In this document: positions 11,398 through 23,459 of the stretch, in pieces
How the letters are laid out: each line of letters opens with the position of its first letter
Position numbering within the stretch: the stretch's first letter is position 1
Assembly (NCBI RefSeq): GCF_009389715.1
Contig: NW_024067847.1
Location: forward strand, 1-64,000
Direction of reading: 5' to 3'
DNA length: 64,000 bases
Source: Phoenix dactylifera
Taxonomy: Eukaryota > Streptophyta > Magnoliopsida > Arecales > Arecaceae
Notes under the pieces: model-generated
What the model saw: only the letters and a program-made list of their open reading frames with translations
What the model was told of the DNA's origin: nothing
The model's database searches: none
Program-made: the position numbers and the translations under genes

Positions 11398-12957
11398 GGC
11401 CCAGTTTGGGGGAGCTGTTGGAAGTAGAGCTGTTGGAAGTAGAGCTGTTATAAAAAGCTATTTGCTGTTTGGTAACTACATTCGTAAAGTGCTGTGGTAC
11501 TTTGTTTTGTGTTTGATAAACAAACTGGGAAAGTACTTTTGTATGACAAAATTACCATAAAGGACATTGCATAGTATTATACAACAGAATATAATAAAAC
11601 ATAACATATATTAATACATAAATATACGATATAGTATAATATTTTTGTAATATAAAATAATATTATTATAATATAGCATAATAGTAATATAATTGTTAGA
11701 GTAAATTAATATTTGGTAATATAACATAATATTAAATTATTTAACATAACATATTAATGTATTATGATATAATGTAATATATATTATATTTATAGTATAA
11801 TACAATAATAAAGGTATAAAATATTATAATTATTAGTATAAATTAATTTCTCATAATATAACATAATATTAAATTATTTAAAATAACATATTAATGTATT
11901 ATAATGTAATGTAATATAATATAATATTTATAGTATAATACAATAATAAAGGTATAAAATATTATAATTATTAGTGTAAATAATTAATAATGTTGAAATA
12001 TATTTATTTATTATCTTATTTATTTATTCATTCATTCATTCATTTATATAAATATTTATTTATTTATTTTTTCTTTTTTTATTTTTTAAATTTTTTTTCT
12101 TCTCTTTTTTTTCTTTTCTTTTCGTCTTTTTTTTCCTTTTCTTTTTCTTTTCTTTTTTTTTCTTCTCTTCTTCTCCTTCCTTCCTCTCCCCCGTTCTCCT
12201 TTCTTCTCCTCCCGCGCGGCCGGCGGCGCCGGAAGGGGGCCAGGCCGCCGCGGCCGCGGGAGGGGCCGGGCCGGGGCCGGCGGCGGCCGCGGGAGGGGGC
12301 CGGGTCGTGGCCGGCGGCGGCCACGGCTGGCCCCCTGGGAAGTGCTCTCCCGCGAGGCCGACAGCGCCGGGCCGGGCCGTGGCGGACGCGGGAGGGGGGC
12401 GGGTCGTGACCGCCGGCGGCCGCAGGAAGGGGGAGAGGGAGGGGGTGCGACGGCGGGGCCTCGCAGACGCGGGAGGGGGGCCGTGGGACCTCCTTCTTCT
12501 TCGGCACCGTCCCTTACCGTGACAAGGACATCGTCGCCGGCGGCGGCCGTGGGAAGGGGAAGACCACCTGTCTTCCTCTTCTTCGGCACCTCCCCACCAT
12601 GGGGGCGGGGGAGAGGGAGGGGGTGCGACGGCGGGGCAGAGGGAGAGGGTGCGGCGGCAGGGGAGAGGGAATGGGGTTGGGTGGGAGAGGAAGAGACCGT
12701 GAGAGAGAGGTTTTTGGGAGGATTTTTTTTTTTAAAATGGAGGTATTTTAGTCAAAAATACAGCTTTCCGAAAAAGCTGAAAACAGCATTTTTGGAAAGC
12801 TCCAAATTGGAGCTTCCCCCCAAAAGCTGTTTTCAGCTTCCCGCAAAAGCTGAACAGCTTTTCAGAAAATTTACCAAACACCATTTTTTAGCTAAAAGTA
12901 TTTTTGGAGAGCCAGAAAGTGCTTTTTGGCCCTCCAAAAGCTCTCCCAAATAGGGCC
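11398..12957. mobile_element. PIF/Harbinger-type (Tourist-like) non-autonomous element, copy 2
   Basis: It starts GGCCCAGTTTGGGGGAGCTG and ends CTCCCAAATAGGGCC, followed by TTA (12958-12960). Its left TTA (11395-11397) is also the right TTA of copy 1, so the two elements are directly abutted in the same orientation. The left 500 and right 200 bases closely match copy 1. The interior differs: a T-rich tract at 11990-12170 is followed by a very GC-rich block at 12205-12700 that is absent from copy 1. Length is 1560 bp. Confidence 0.85.
12205..12700. other. GC-rich filler block inside Harbinger-type copy 2
   Basis: An abrupt switch from nearly pure A+T to GGC/GGCC-rich sequence (repeated GGCCGCGGGAGG words) within the element. 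Long open frames occur on both strands only because stop codons are rare at this composition; their products are low-complexity Arg/Pro/Gly. It could be captured host DNA or an expanded GC satellite. I do not call it coding. Confidence 0.6.
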
Positions 12958-14107
12958 TTACTTGTAAAAGATTCCGAGGAGTATTTTATGATAACTAGTT
13001 CCCCTGAAGTATGAGGAAGCAAAAAGAGCAGAAATTTATTCACCTAAAATAAAGAAATATGACGGTTGCGGAATATGAGGTTTAATTTACAAAGATGACT
13101 AATTTTGTTCCAAGGTTGGTTTAGGATGAGATAAATCAAGTGCATAAATTTGAGATGTAACTGAAGACTGGAATTAGAAAACAAGTAGTACTTTATGAGT
13201 TAACTACCTATGCAACTATGGTGAATAAAATATTAATAATTGAAAGGGAAGTCAATGACAAAGAAGAAAAGAAATTAAAAAAAAGAAATACGTACAATGA
13301 ATCTGAAGGATAGAGTAATAGAAATATCGGAAGTTCAAACAAGAGATTAGCAAGTAATAATTCTTGGACAATGGATGGCGTCAAGTGTTTCAGGTGTGGC
13401 AAAGCTCACATTGACAAGGATTTCCATTGGATCACTAGTGCCTTTTTTTTAGATGTGGCAAGATGGGCCATAGAATTGCTGCATATTAGTAAAGAAATGA
13501 AAATCAGTCCGTTCAGACAGCTCAACAAAATAAGGATAAAAGTTAGAATCCCCATACCAAAGAAGGGTCTATGCTCTCACACAATAGGATGAGCAGGCTT
13601 TTGATGCAATGGTGATAGCTATTATTCTGCTTCTAACATTTATTCTTATATGATTCAAGTGTTACTAATTTTCCCTTCTCCACTGCTTTATAAGATGACA
13701 TATTAAGTTGTGAAGTCTATAAGAAACTAAGTTATATACTAAACTTTCATTAGGGTACATTAAAGTATTGAGATAGGATTTGTATGATCAAAAGAGGAGA
13801 AAAAATAAAAAATAAAAAATTATAAACTATCAAATTTTAGAAGTGTTTATAAGGATTGAAATATAGAAAAACATGTGTTAATAAATAGGAAACTTTAGAA
13901 ATCAAAATTTGACACTAGTATGTTTGTGGGTTAGGAATAGAGTTGTGCAGTGAAAACATGGTGCATTGAATTATTTTGAAACTAGTTAGAAATAATGACT
14001 TTGATTTGAAAAATGTTATGACCTGATATCGAAAAAGTATTCCCCATCTCTTCAAAATTATAGGTACAAAAAATTTCAGGGATGAAATTTTTTTAAGGGG
14101 GAGAGAA

Positions 14108-16060
14108 CATAACACTCATCGTAATAAGGAACAGGCCCGATCCACTTAATTAGCCCTGATGTAAGAGTTGGCCTAGAAAAAAAAAGGGCGCACGTGCTTG
14201 GCATGTGCAAGGAGGGAAGAGGACTCTCGATGGGAGTCTTCTTCCTCTCGACTTTGTTAGATAGAATTTGACCTTGGGGCGGATCCTAGGCTCGTCTGAG
14301 TGCTATTTAGAGCTCCTCCCAACCTCCTTTCCACCCCACTAGCTAACTCAACATTGATCAAAGTTCTTGCTATTGGATTTCCTTGATTTTCTTACCTGGT
14401 TATCGCCTTGTCGGCCATCACCAGCACCATGGTTGTAGCCAATTGCCACTAGAAGTTAGGTAAGGACCCGACATCTCCAGATCTACCTTTTTCTCCTTCT
14501 TCAGAGGTCCTTGAAGCCTTGATTCTAACCGGTGATTGCCAAAATTGGCTAAGAAGGATGATGCCCTATTTCTCCTATTTCTTCTCTCTCTTATTTCTCT
14601 CTACCTAGACTTTCTCTCTCTACTCTCTCTATGGTTGTCAAATTCGGTAAGAACTCCTTGTAGTGATTTTGGATCGATCCTACTGAAGAATCCTGATCAA
14701 TGGCCATCGAGCGACATGCTAGTCTCCATCTTGACCCTTGTCAGACACTCTTAGATTTGGTCACCTTGATTTCTGATAAACCACCTATACCCTAGGCTGA
14801 CCATGATGAGATGAAATCATCTTGATTGGTCTAACCGGGATGTCGGAAACTCTAGCTTGGCTAGCATTGTGAGGATGTCAAAACTTAGAATTTTATTCTT
14901 AAAATGATTATGATTAAACTTTAATAAAATACAATTTCGGATATTAGATTTTGAAGAAAAATCTCAAGACTAATTGGATTTATTTGCTCATTGTTTGTAC
15001 AAGATAAGTAATATTCTACCTTTTCTAGATTTATTCATATAATATTATTTTTAACATCAAATAAATTATTAATCAATTTATATGTGATTTACAAATTATA
15101 TGATATTTTTGTTTTGAATGAAAAATAGACATGCAATTTTGAAGTAATATTTTTTTAGATTATTATTATTATATTGTTCAATGATCATATATTGTATATG
15201 CATATTTTGATTGGATTGTGGTTTATATATTATTTTATAAAAAGAAATATGATATGTATCATATTTGAACTTTCAGCCTGACTATGTTCTGGCCTCTACT
15301 AATAAGGAATTATGTATTGGCATACTGACTATTGTTGAGCTCATTATTTTTTATTTCTGGCCCTGCCATAGGATATAAATGGTATTTTGGCCCATGTCGT
15401 AAGGTGTAAGTACAATATTATGGCCCACTACACAAGGTATAAGTGCAGTTTTGTTTTTATTTCTGGCCCAACTACATGGCATAAGTATAGTCATAGTTAA
15501 AGACTACTTAGTGAATGTGATTTGTTTCGAATCTATTTATAATTATATTTATAAATATTTGAAAAATATTGGTTTTATTGGATTGGTGATTGAAACGGAT
15601 TGAATATATTTTTTAAACCAATTCATTGTAATTTATATTTGTTAATTATATTTTATATTATTATATGAAAAGTTGAGGCATTCGTTACTTACTAAGTTGT
15701 TGAGTTCATTATTCCTTTTCTATTTACATATGCAGATACTTAGTTCCAGAATTAGACCCTACTATGACAGTGAGATTAGAAGCAACATTCAACAATATCT
15801 ACATAGTTTAGATTTATTATTGTTATAATATTTTTGTAAGATTATTATTTGAAGTTTAATTGATATAAGAATTTTAAATTTTATTTATCACTTGGATTTG
15901 TTAATTAACTAAATTATAGCTTTTAGTTACTTAAATTATCTCTGCTACGATGTATTTGATATTATGTTGGAATGCCTTATATGCTTGTAGGGAGAGTTCT
16001 CTATGAGTATGTGGCAGTTGCCGCGGCCCTGGCTTATGATTTCGGTTTAGGGATGTGACA
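14108..16060 (+). repeat. 3' LTR of the Gypsy element
   Basis: About 1.95 kb, starting after a polypurine tract with ATAACACTC and ending GGGATGTGACA. Its 3' two thirds align with the left LTR. The first about 800 bases, containing GTAATAAGG and CT-rich tracts, have no counterpart on the left because that copy is truncated. Confidence 0.7.
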
Positions 16061-16499
16061 TCTTTTTTTCAAAATAAATTTGTTTCTATAGTTATTAATT
16101 AGCTTAAACCTTTTGTATTGTGGTGGTAGGATTGTAAAAGTTGTATTACATTTGACCAAGCAATCAATGATAAAATTGTGCGCAAGCCCATTAAATGCTA
16201 CATGGATACTTTTATTAATCAGTGAGTTCAAACAGAATAAATAATATTCGCATTAGTGCTACAAAATGATAACCCTAACATAAGTTATTTATGAACCAAC
16301 CCTTCCATTTCCATTGCTGCATATATAAACTGGCTCCACACCTTAAGTTCCGTAAGCATTTTCTTCAATCTAGCCAGAGTTACCAGCACGTCCAGATATA
16401 GTCTGTTAAAAATTTGTTAATCATACAAAATAAGCATATGTCACGATATATACCTTATACCACCCAAAACCCAACCACAAATCCCATTTCATACAAAGG

Positions 16500-16835
16500 T
16501 TAAATCATAAACATTTCATAGCCACCTTCATCTTCATCACCACCACCAAAAATTGTTTGTGCAAGAACAACTCTTGGTAACTGGGGGGGCCACAAAGATC
16601 TGCATTGCCAAGATAAGTGGATAGAGCCTACTGGAATCCTTCCTGATGAATTATTAATTTTTTATAAGACCTATTCAAAGTGCTTAAAGAAGTAAAAAGA
16701 TGAAAACATGAAAAACTCTGTGGACCGGTGCCCCTAAGTTCGTTCATTGAAAGGTCAAGGGATTCCAATGACTGCATTCCACCTATCTCCTTCATAATAT
16801 TTTTCAGTCTAATGCCCCGTACCTAAGTTGGGTCC
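16500..16835 (-). pseudogene. Leucine-rich-repeat receptor-like protein, C-terminal fragment
   Basis: On the minus strand 16800 to 16740 reads MKEIGGMQSLESLDLSMNEL, the last LRR typical of plant receptor-like proteins. Downstream come GRIPVGS and then, in a shifted frame, LGNADLCGPP, the conserved block that ends the ectodomain in that family, followed by an acidic stretch near 16530. A run of seven C (G on plus at 16583-16589) lies where the frame changes. The upstream coding part is absent, cut off by the hAT-type element at 16849. This is a relic, not a working gene. Confidence 0.5.
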
Positions 16836-16848
16836 AGGGGTGGCAATC

Positions 16849-17212
16849 AGGCCGGGTTGAGTCAGGTATTGAGCGAGCGGAATACAGATCAAATCATAAA
16901 TCTTTAGTATGAATGCCACCCATTTATTAAATAGGTCAAAAAAATCTAAATATGAATTTAATCTTTTAATGAAAAAGGTAATTGGGCCCTAGTCGCATAA
17001 GTTTATTAAATGGGCTAGATTAGGTTAAATGAGTTACATGGTTAAATAAGTTAAAGTTTTAAATATTAACCTAGACTGTTTAATAAATAAGTCTCGGCGG
17101 GTTAACCCATTTATAATCTATATCCGTTTTATGCCAAACCTAAACTTGGTAAAAAGAGGTTATTTGCAGGTCAAGTTGGCAAGTTGACTCATAAATTGCT
17201 ACTCCTAAAATG
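16849..17212. mobile_element. hAT-type MITE (GGGGTGGCAA family), copy 1
   Basis: The left end AGGGGTGGCAATCAGGCCGG and the right end, read inverted (TAGGAGTAGCAATTTATGAG), resemble the CAGGGNTGNCAA ends of hAT elements. The interior has recurrent GGGTTGAGTCAGGT, AAATAGGTCAAAA and GGGTTAACCCATTTAT words also found in the next copy. No transposase. Confidence 0.55.
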
Positions 17213-17401
17213 GGTAAGAAATAGACCTTTGTTTTTATTTTTTCAGTTTTATCTTATTTTATTTCTGGCTTTTTAACATGTTAAAATTCAGAACCAGACC
17301 AAACAAATAAGCTATTTTTGGTATGAGTTGACTCATCTATTGATTCAACTAGTGTCGAGATGGTGCATTAATCATTAATGTTAGGCGCAGAAATTTAGTA
17401 A

Positions 17402-18232
17402 GGGTGGCAATTGGGTCGGGTCGGATCAAAAATTTTATCAACCTAAATCTGACTTGTTTATTAACTAAGTCAAAAATTTAGATCTAAACCCAATCTGTTA
17501 TTAAATAGGTTACAAAATCCCGAGATCGACTCTTGAAGTCCTAGGGTCAACAACTAAAATTTTTGGGTCGACTCTTGAAGTCCTGGAGTCGACTTCTGGA
17601 GTTTTGGGGTCGACTCTTCTTCACTTGGGATCGACTCCTCTACTACAAAAGCTTCCAAAATACTTCAAATATTTCTCCAACTTTAAAATTTGTTCTTTCA
17701 TACTTCTCTAATCTTTCAAACTCATTGAGTTTCCTATAAAACAAATTGACTATTCCAAAAAAAAGTAAATCCCCCCGAGGGGGCAGGGGGGTAACGTCCA
17801 ATTCCCAGGTGACAGGTCCAGTTGAGGACCGGAAGGCGCTTTCCGAAAATGATCAAGGCAGGGATTTCCGGTAGTCATCTAGTAGGTTTTTACGATCCGA
17901 TAAAGAATCAAACTTATTTAAATATTCCCTTTTCTCCGCATGACTAAAAGTGATCAATAAAAATACTCGTTTAGCAATATCTTACAAAATTATTAGTATC
18001 ATAATCAAATATTTTGTACTCACATCTTAAATAAATTAAATGGATTGGGTCATGACCTGCCCCATTTATTAAACAGATCAAAATGGATTGGGTTAAAAGT
18101 CCAGCCTGAATCCGACTTATTTAATAAGTAGGTCTAGACAAATTAACCCATTTATGATCTAAATTATTTGTGTCAAATCCGATTCTATTTGCACGTCAGG
18201 TTAATGAGCCAGATCATAAATTGTCATCTCTA
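17402..18232. mobile_element. hAT-type MITE copy 2, split by an internal insertion
   Basis: Left end AGGGTGGCAATTGGGTCGGG; right end, read inverted, AGAGATGACAATTTATGATC. Family words resume at about 18035 (GGATTGGGTCATGACCTGCC) after unrelated sequence at about 17520-18030. That insert contains short near-repeats of GGTCGACTCTTGAAGTCCTGG at 17525-17640. Confidence 0.5.
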
Positions 18233-18399
18233 GACTTTGGGGCACGGGTGGGCCAATCATCTTAGACCATGATGGGTGGCTTATGTCTACTTGTGAAATA
18301 GAGACAGCTTCCACTTTATGGTGACCTTCAATACTTTGGTAGATTTTTCAGTAATTGCAAACGGTCGAATGGTAGATTTACTCATTTACAGTATCATCC

Positions 18400-18500
18400 T
18401 GACTCATGCAGTACACGAGAATACACCGTGTCACGTGTTGACTGGTACCATCTAGTCACCCAATCACCAACTGCCACGTCGGCGCGATGATCCGAGCACT
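18400..18500 (+). promoter_or_regulatory. Promoter-like cluster: G-box and ACGT motifs
   Basis: A perfect CACGTG at 18432-18437 is followed at once by a TTGAC core (W-box type), and CCACGTCGGC lies at about 18475-18484. The surrounding 18400-18760 is richer in G+C than its flanks. It lies about 2.2 kb upstream of the PPR start at 20621, so it may be that gene's promoter or first noncoding exon. No transcript evidence is available. Confidence 0.35.
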
Positions 18501-18760
18501 GACCAAAGGATGTGCTTTGGCCTTTCCCAGTTTTTAGCGCACCACCCATCTTGTCATGGTGAACGCGAAGTCCACCATGCATCGGTCTCGTTGAAGGCAT
18601 TCACATCATTCCTTCCCCGTTCCTCTTTTGAACTCCCGTCCCGTTCTGCAGCGTTTGCAACGCGATCGTATCCTTCTAAACCAAGGCGAAGGAGCAGCAA
18701 AACAGGGTGGCTGGCTGCCGACAAACACCAGGAGAAGGAGAGCCGACGCACAACCAAGTA

Positions 18761-20620
18761 CTCCCATCCTTCTCATAAAACCAAGCATAATCTCGTATAA
18801 AATATACCCCTTTGATTAACTTGTAAGCTGGATCTAAGCTTAATGATAGTGTTCCCTCATCATTTTTGTGATGCTCGTCACCGTTTGGAGCACATTGTTC
18901 CAATAGTTTCGTAAAATTGTGAATGTGAGCCATTTGTTCGACGAAATACCCCAACAAAATGGAGTCACGTTTTCTGATGCTCAGTACCCTTCATGGGTGG
19001 TCAAGTGACTATGAGTTGAAAGGTGAAGGAACTATTTTAGTTACACTAGTTAATATGTGTTGACTGCTGTCGATTCTTGTGGTGGTGGTGGGAGGATAAT
19101 GTTTGATTAAATGCTTGTGAATCATGTGATTAAGGAAAAAACATGTATTCCATTACTATAATTATATATGGCACATGTATTCCATTCTAAGATGTATATT
19201 TTCTTCTCTTGCATATCTTATGCTTCTGATATTCTTATACATATGTTAAGGAAAAAATAATTTTGTAATGTTGAAGCTTAATAAATTGACTTTCGTCACC
19301 TATTACTTGGATGCGAACTTTGTGTAGGAAACATATTTTAGATACATTTGATACTATATTATAACTGACCTAATAACTTTTGCTCCATTCTCCATGTTGG
19401 GTTGCCGACCAACTCAATTGTCGAGCATCCTACTTGTTCTTTTAACTCGAGCTTGAGATATCAGCATCAGTGTCATTAATCCTGGATCAGATTTTTCAGA
19501 TGATCTGGGTCTTGGCTGAATTTATCTGTTTTTGGAATGCTCATGTTGGGTGGATGTTTGTTTTAATAGAACATGACTCATATGGTTGGAGGACGAACTT
19601 TTATTTGGTCTGCTAGCATTCCTTCGCCACACCACAAGTCATCTTTTATTGTGATTACTAACTGAACATTTAAGAAGCATTTGAAAGAAAAAGTTAGTGT
19701 CTTAAAAGTCATACATCTGTTTCAACCAGAAGGTGCCTGTATGAGCTGACTGGCACAGCTTTGGTTCGACGTCCATTCCAGCTCTGAAGGTTTTTTCAGC
19801 AGAGAAGGCTGACTGTTAGAATTTATTAAACAGCTAAGAGCCACCCTAGGCTTCAGAAGCCTGTATGCCGAACCCCAACATATAAAGAAGTAATCTATCA
19901 AATCCTGGTTCCAATTTGAGCTTTATATGCTGTACTTCTAGAGATGTTAATTTATTGTGTTCTTCTGATTGAGTTATTTTCTTATTTTTTTCCTTTTTTA
20001 AAAAAAATAGAAAATTTAGATTATACCAAGATCACTGTGTCTTGGTATTTAATTTTAAATGATGCACAAATGCTTAGGAACTGGCTGCGTCAATTGTATC
20101 TATAGCATACCAATTGATACATTCACTTCAAACTGTGTCTTGGTATTTAGGTTTTCCATAGCTCTTTCTTTTCTGGTTGGGAATGTATATTTATCATGTT
20201 AATTATCAGTCTATATGTGTATTACATAAATTACTCTGATAAACCTTTTGGTTTATTCATCATTAAAGTTTGTCTATTTGTAATAATTTTTAAATTTTTA
20301 ATCCATTTGAAAATATTATGACAAAGGTTTCATGTGGAGTCATTCAATTGCTTTTCCTTGCAGGGTCATTGCTACAAAAGAGGGAAAATTTAACTTTTTT
20401 TTTTTGATGTAATCACAGATAAGTTCTCTAGCTATCTTTGTCCTGTTTCAACAGTCAGATGATGCTTAATACGCTTGTCAATACTTTTATCATTTCTCCC
20501 CATTCTTTCCCTTCTATTCAGCTTCCACTTGCTGACTCTTAGTTTCACCTCTGTAGACCATGTATAGAATGAGCTAATTTGGTACATACACTATTTTGAA
20601 TCGGTTTCCTGTTCATCATT
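18761..20620. other. Upstream region of the second PPR gene, no coding sequence seen
   Basis: AT-rich sequence with T-rich tracts. It could be a long 5' untranslated intron or simple intergenic DNA. I recognise no gene, element ends or RNA gene here. Confidence 0.4.
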
Positions 20621-23459
20621 ATGTTTCGCCTTTCTTCATTCATGTTATCCACCATTCCCCCACCAAGAATCCTGACCGATACCACCACCAAAAGTTTTCA
20701 GCAATTTCCATGTAAAAATTTCTCTGGTACATACGTCCGACAGCCTCCCAATAAGTTTCATTATCCTATGTCTTCTCCTAAGTCAGCAACACTTTCCCTT
20801 CAGGAAGAAGTTGAAGAGAGTGAAAAACAACCAAATATCAAGTGGTCTGACATAGGACCTGACATAACAGAGGCCCAGAAACAGGCTATTTCTCAACTTC
20901 CTCCGAAGATGACTAAACGCTGCAAGGCCCTCATGAGGCGCATCATATGCTTCTCTCCTCAAGATGAAAACCTGCCTCTCCTTTTGGCTGCATGGGTAAA
21001 GGTCATGAAGCCCAGGAGAGCTGACTGGTTGTCAGTTCTCAAAGAAATGAAGAGAATGGAAAATCCACTGTTCATGGAGGTAGGTCATTACCTTTTCATC
21101 CCGTTTGTGTTGCTATCTCTTTCCTTATCAATTTAATAAATACTCCTCTATAGTTCTGCTCTAATGTGCCTTGAGTTTTGTTTGCAAGCATATTGCTACC
21201 ATTTAGATAAGAAGGACAATTTCAGATTCTACATCATTCAGTGCTTGTGCTTGTGAAATTGCTTGGCTTGGTTTATGAATCCAAGCAATTCATATTGTGT
21301 TCCTTATTCAACAAAACTATCATATTTAGTTTTCCTTTCTCTACTGTAGTAATTACTTGCAGTTTTTGTTTTATGTACTGGACAGTATTGCACTTTCCTA
21401 GTATTAGCAAGGATGGTAGGCAAACGTTCTATAGGTTACACCTAAGGTGCATCATAAACAAATTTTGGATTGTCATAAAAATTTCTTCTGAGTTAACCAG
21501 GTCTGAGAAGATATGTGGTTTTTGATGAGCCATCTAACATCCAGGCAGATTATACAGTAACTGATTGAGTTATTCACAATAGATTTAGTTATATATGTAC
21601 ATCTATTCATAGTAGCATAAACAATTTATCTACAATCCCACATACATATCCCATACCTGTTCAATTTAAATCAGAATCCTTTATCATATGGCTGTGATGT
21701 GGTTATTATTTTATAATTATCTGGTAAGACTTGGTTTTCTTCTTCAAATGTGCTTACGCAAACCAAAGAACTGGGCCAAATGTGGTATATGATGTATGGA
21801 TGAGTTCAATGATTAGAGCAGGTCCTAACGTTCAAAAGAGGCACTTTGTAAGGGTATTAATTAAGCAGAGGCATGATGGAAAGAAGAACAAACTCTGCTA
21901 TTGTTGTGTTGGAAGTACATTTGCATATGCAATATAAACTGCAAGGCAACAGTTGCCTGGCAGATTTATTGGCTTTCGACTTACCTAATAGCCTAGTGGG
22001 AAAGTCAGCTAAACATGGGATTACTCTTTGATGACATTTGGTCCATATACGCCAGCTTACAAGATTAACAGCTTGACAAAGATCTCTTGTGGTGCCAAGG
22101 AGTCCTGTATGAGCAGAGTCTTGATTTGAGTCATTGTGTATCAATAGTTTTCCAACATGGTAAATACCTACATAAAGATGGCCTTTTCTGGCCGGTTGCC
22201 ATTTTTTTATCAATATAATCTTTTTTTCCAATATAAATAATGTATATCTACATAATAAAAAATATCATGGCAAGAGAAAATTAATCCAGAAAACTTTAGC
22301 AGTTGATGGAATGGCTTCCATCTGTCAAATATTCCTTCCTCTTGCATTAGTTAATTTCACATCCTTTCTTGTCAAGTTTGAAATTTAAATTATGGACCTG
22401 TTTTAAATTTCTTGGCTGAATTTGAGGTACATTCTTCTTTTGGACGATGCTTTCAGTAGAAGAAAATGAAAAAGTCGAAGGTAATCATCATTCCAGATGA
22501 TTATATAGGTGACTTTTTTGTATCTGTATCATGATACAATTGCATTTCCATGTATGATACTAGAACTAGTCTGATGGATAGTTTATTCTCCTACGTTGTG
22601 TTTTCTTATAGATGAACTTGTATCAATTTATTAAATATACTAGTCCTAACATCATTTATTTTCTTAGGTAATGGAATATGCCTTACTGGATGACTCTTTC
22701 GAAGCTAATGTGCGTGACTATACCAAATTGATTGGCACATATGCAAAGCATAATCTTTTGCAGAATGCTGAGAATTCATTCCAGGCCATGAAAAATAGAG
22801 GTTTTGCATGCGATCAGGTCACCCTCACCGTCCTAGTTCACATGTACAGCAAGGCCAGAGACCTTAATCGGGCCAGGGAAGCATTTGAATATATCAAATT
22901 GCTTGGCATACCTTTAGATAAAAGAGCTTATGGCTCAATGATTATGGCCTATATTAGGGCTGGAATGCTAGAACATGCAGAGAGTTTAGTAAAAGAAATG
23001 GAGGCTCTAGAGATTTTTGCAGGAAGGGAAGTTTACAAGGCATTGCTTAGAGCTTATTCCATCACTGGCAATGCTGATGGGGCTCAAAGAGTGTTCGAGA
23101 CCATACAATCTGCAAGAATAGTTCCTGACAGTAAACTCTGTGCTCTTCTTGTGAATGCTTATTGTGTGGCAGGTCTGAGCGAGAAAGCTCGCAGCGTACT
23201 GGAGAACATGAGGAGTGCTGGGCTGAAACCAAGCGACAAATGTGTTGCCTTGATGTTGGGTGCTTACGAGAAGGAGAACATCCTTGACAGAGCACTAGCC
23301 TTTCTGATGGAGATGGAGGGTGATGGTGTTGTGCTTGGCCCAGAAGCATCACAGGTCATGGCGGGCTGGTTCCATAAACTCGGGGTGATGGATGAAGTGG
23401 AGCATCTTCTGAGAGAATTTTCTGAGCAGGAAGGAAAACAGAAACTACATTCCTTGTAG
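20621..23459 (+). CDS. Pentatricopeptide repeat protein, At1g01970-like (two exons)
   Basis: Exons 20621-21079 and 22668-23459 join in phase 0 (ATGGAG|GTAGGT donor, TTCTTAG|GTAATG acceptor) to give 416 residues ending at TAG 23457-23459. The N-terminus MFRLSSFMLSTIPPP, rich in Ser/Thr and low in acids, suggests organelle targeting. Residues about 50-150 form a non-repeat region (IKWSDIGPDITEAQKQAIS). Exon 2 carries about seven PPR motifs, for example DYTKLIGTYAKHNLLQNAEN, VTLTVLVHMYSKARDLNRA, KRAYGSMIMAYIRAGMLEHA and DKCVALMLGAYEKENILDRA. Length and architecture fit Arabidopsis At1g01970, whose role I do not know. The 1588-bp intron holds no recognised gene. The frame is intact. Confidence 0.85.

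Larger units (their letters stand above)
9331..13600 (+). pseudogene. Gag remnant of the Gypsy element, interrupted at 9830-12957
   Basis: Translated pieces read as plant Gypsy gag: an opening MPLRRMKRM, a glutamine-rich stretch at about 9510-9610, then KLTPPAFK and LKAENWLMEMEKTF, which resemble the core gag motif. After the inserted elements the reading resumes at 12961. Two zinc-knuckle-like motifs follow: CFRCGKAHIDKDFH at 13387-13428 and RCGKMGHR at about 13453-13478. Many stop codons and shifts make it nonfunctional. Beyond 13600 a few words could be protease, but this is not secure. Confidence 0.65.
8010..16060 (+). mobile_element. Degenerate Ty3/Gypsy LTR retrotransposon lacking pol, with nested Harbinger-type insertions
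   Basis: Two diverged direct repeats flank the element: 8010-9158 matches the 3' part of 14108-16060, and both end in TGACA. Immediately inside the left LTR, 9166-9177 (TGATATCATAGC) is a decayed primer-binding site for initiator tRNA-Met (TGGTATCAGAGC). Just before the right LTR, the purine tract at about 14094-14106 (TTAAGGGGGAGAGA) precedes ATAACACTC, like the TGTAACACCC start of many plant Gypsy LTRs. Between them only gag remains. No reverse transcriptase, RNase H or integrase is recognisable, so pol was deleted. The left LTR lacks about 800 bases at its 5' end. Orientation is plus. Confidence 0.75.

Noticed and set aside
12079-12953. Several long open frames (up to 203 codons) on both strands
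   Set aside because: They exist because the GC-rich filler has few stop codons. The products are Arg/Pro/Gly low complexity without family resemblance, inside a transposon.
18394-18957. Overlapping short frames on both strands
   Set aside because: No conserved motif, all under 100 codons, and they overlap one another. More likely a promoter or noncoding exon.
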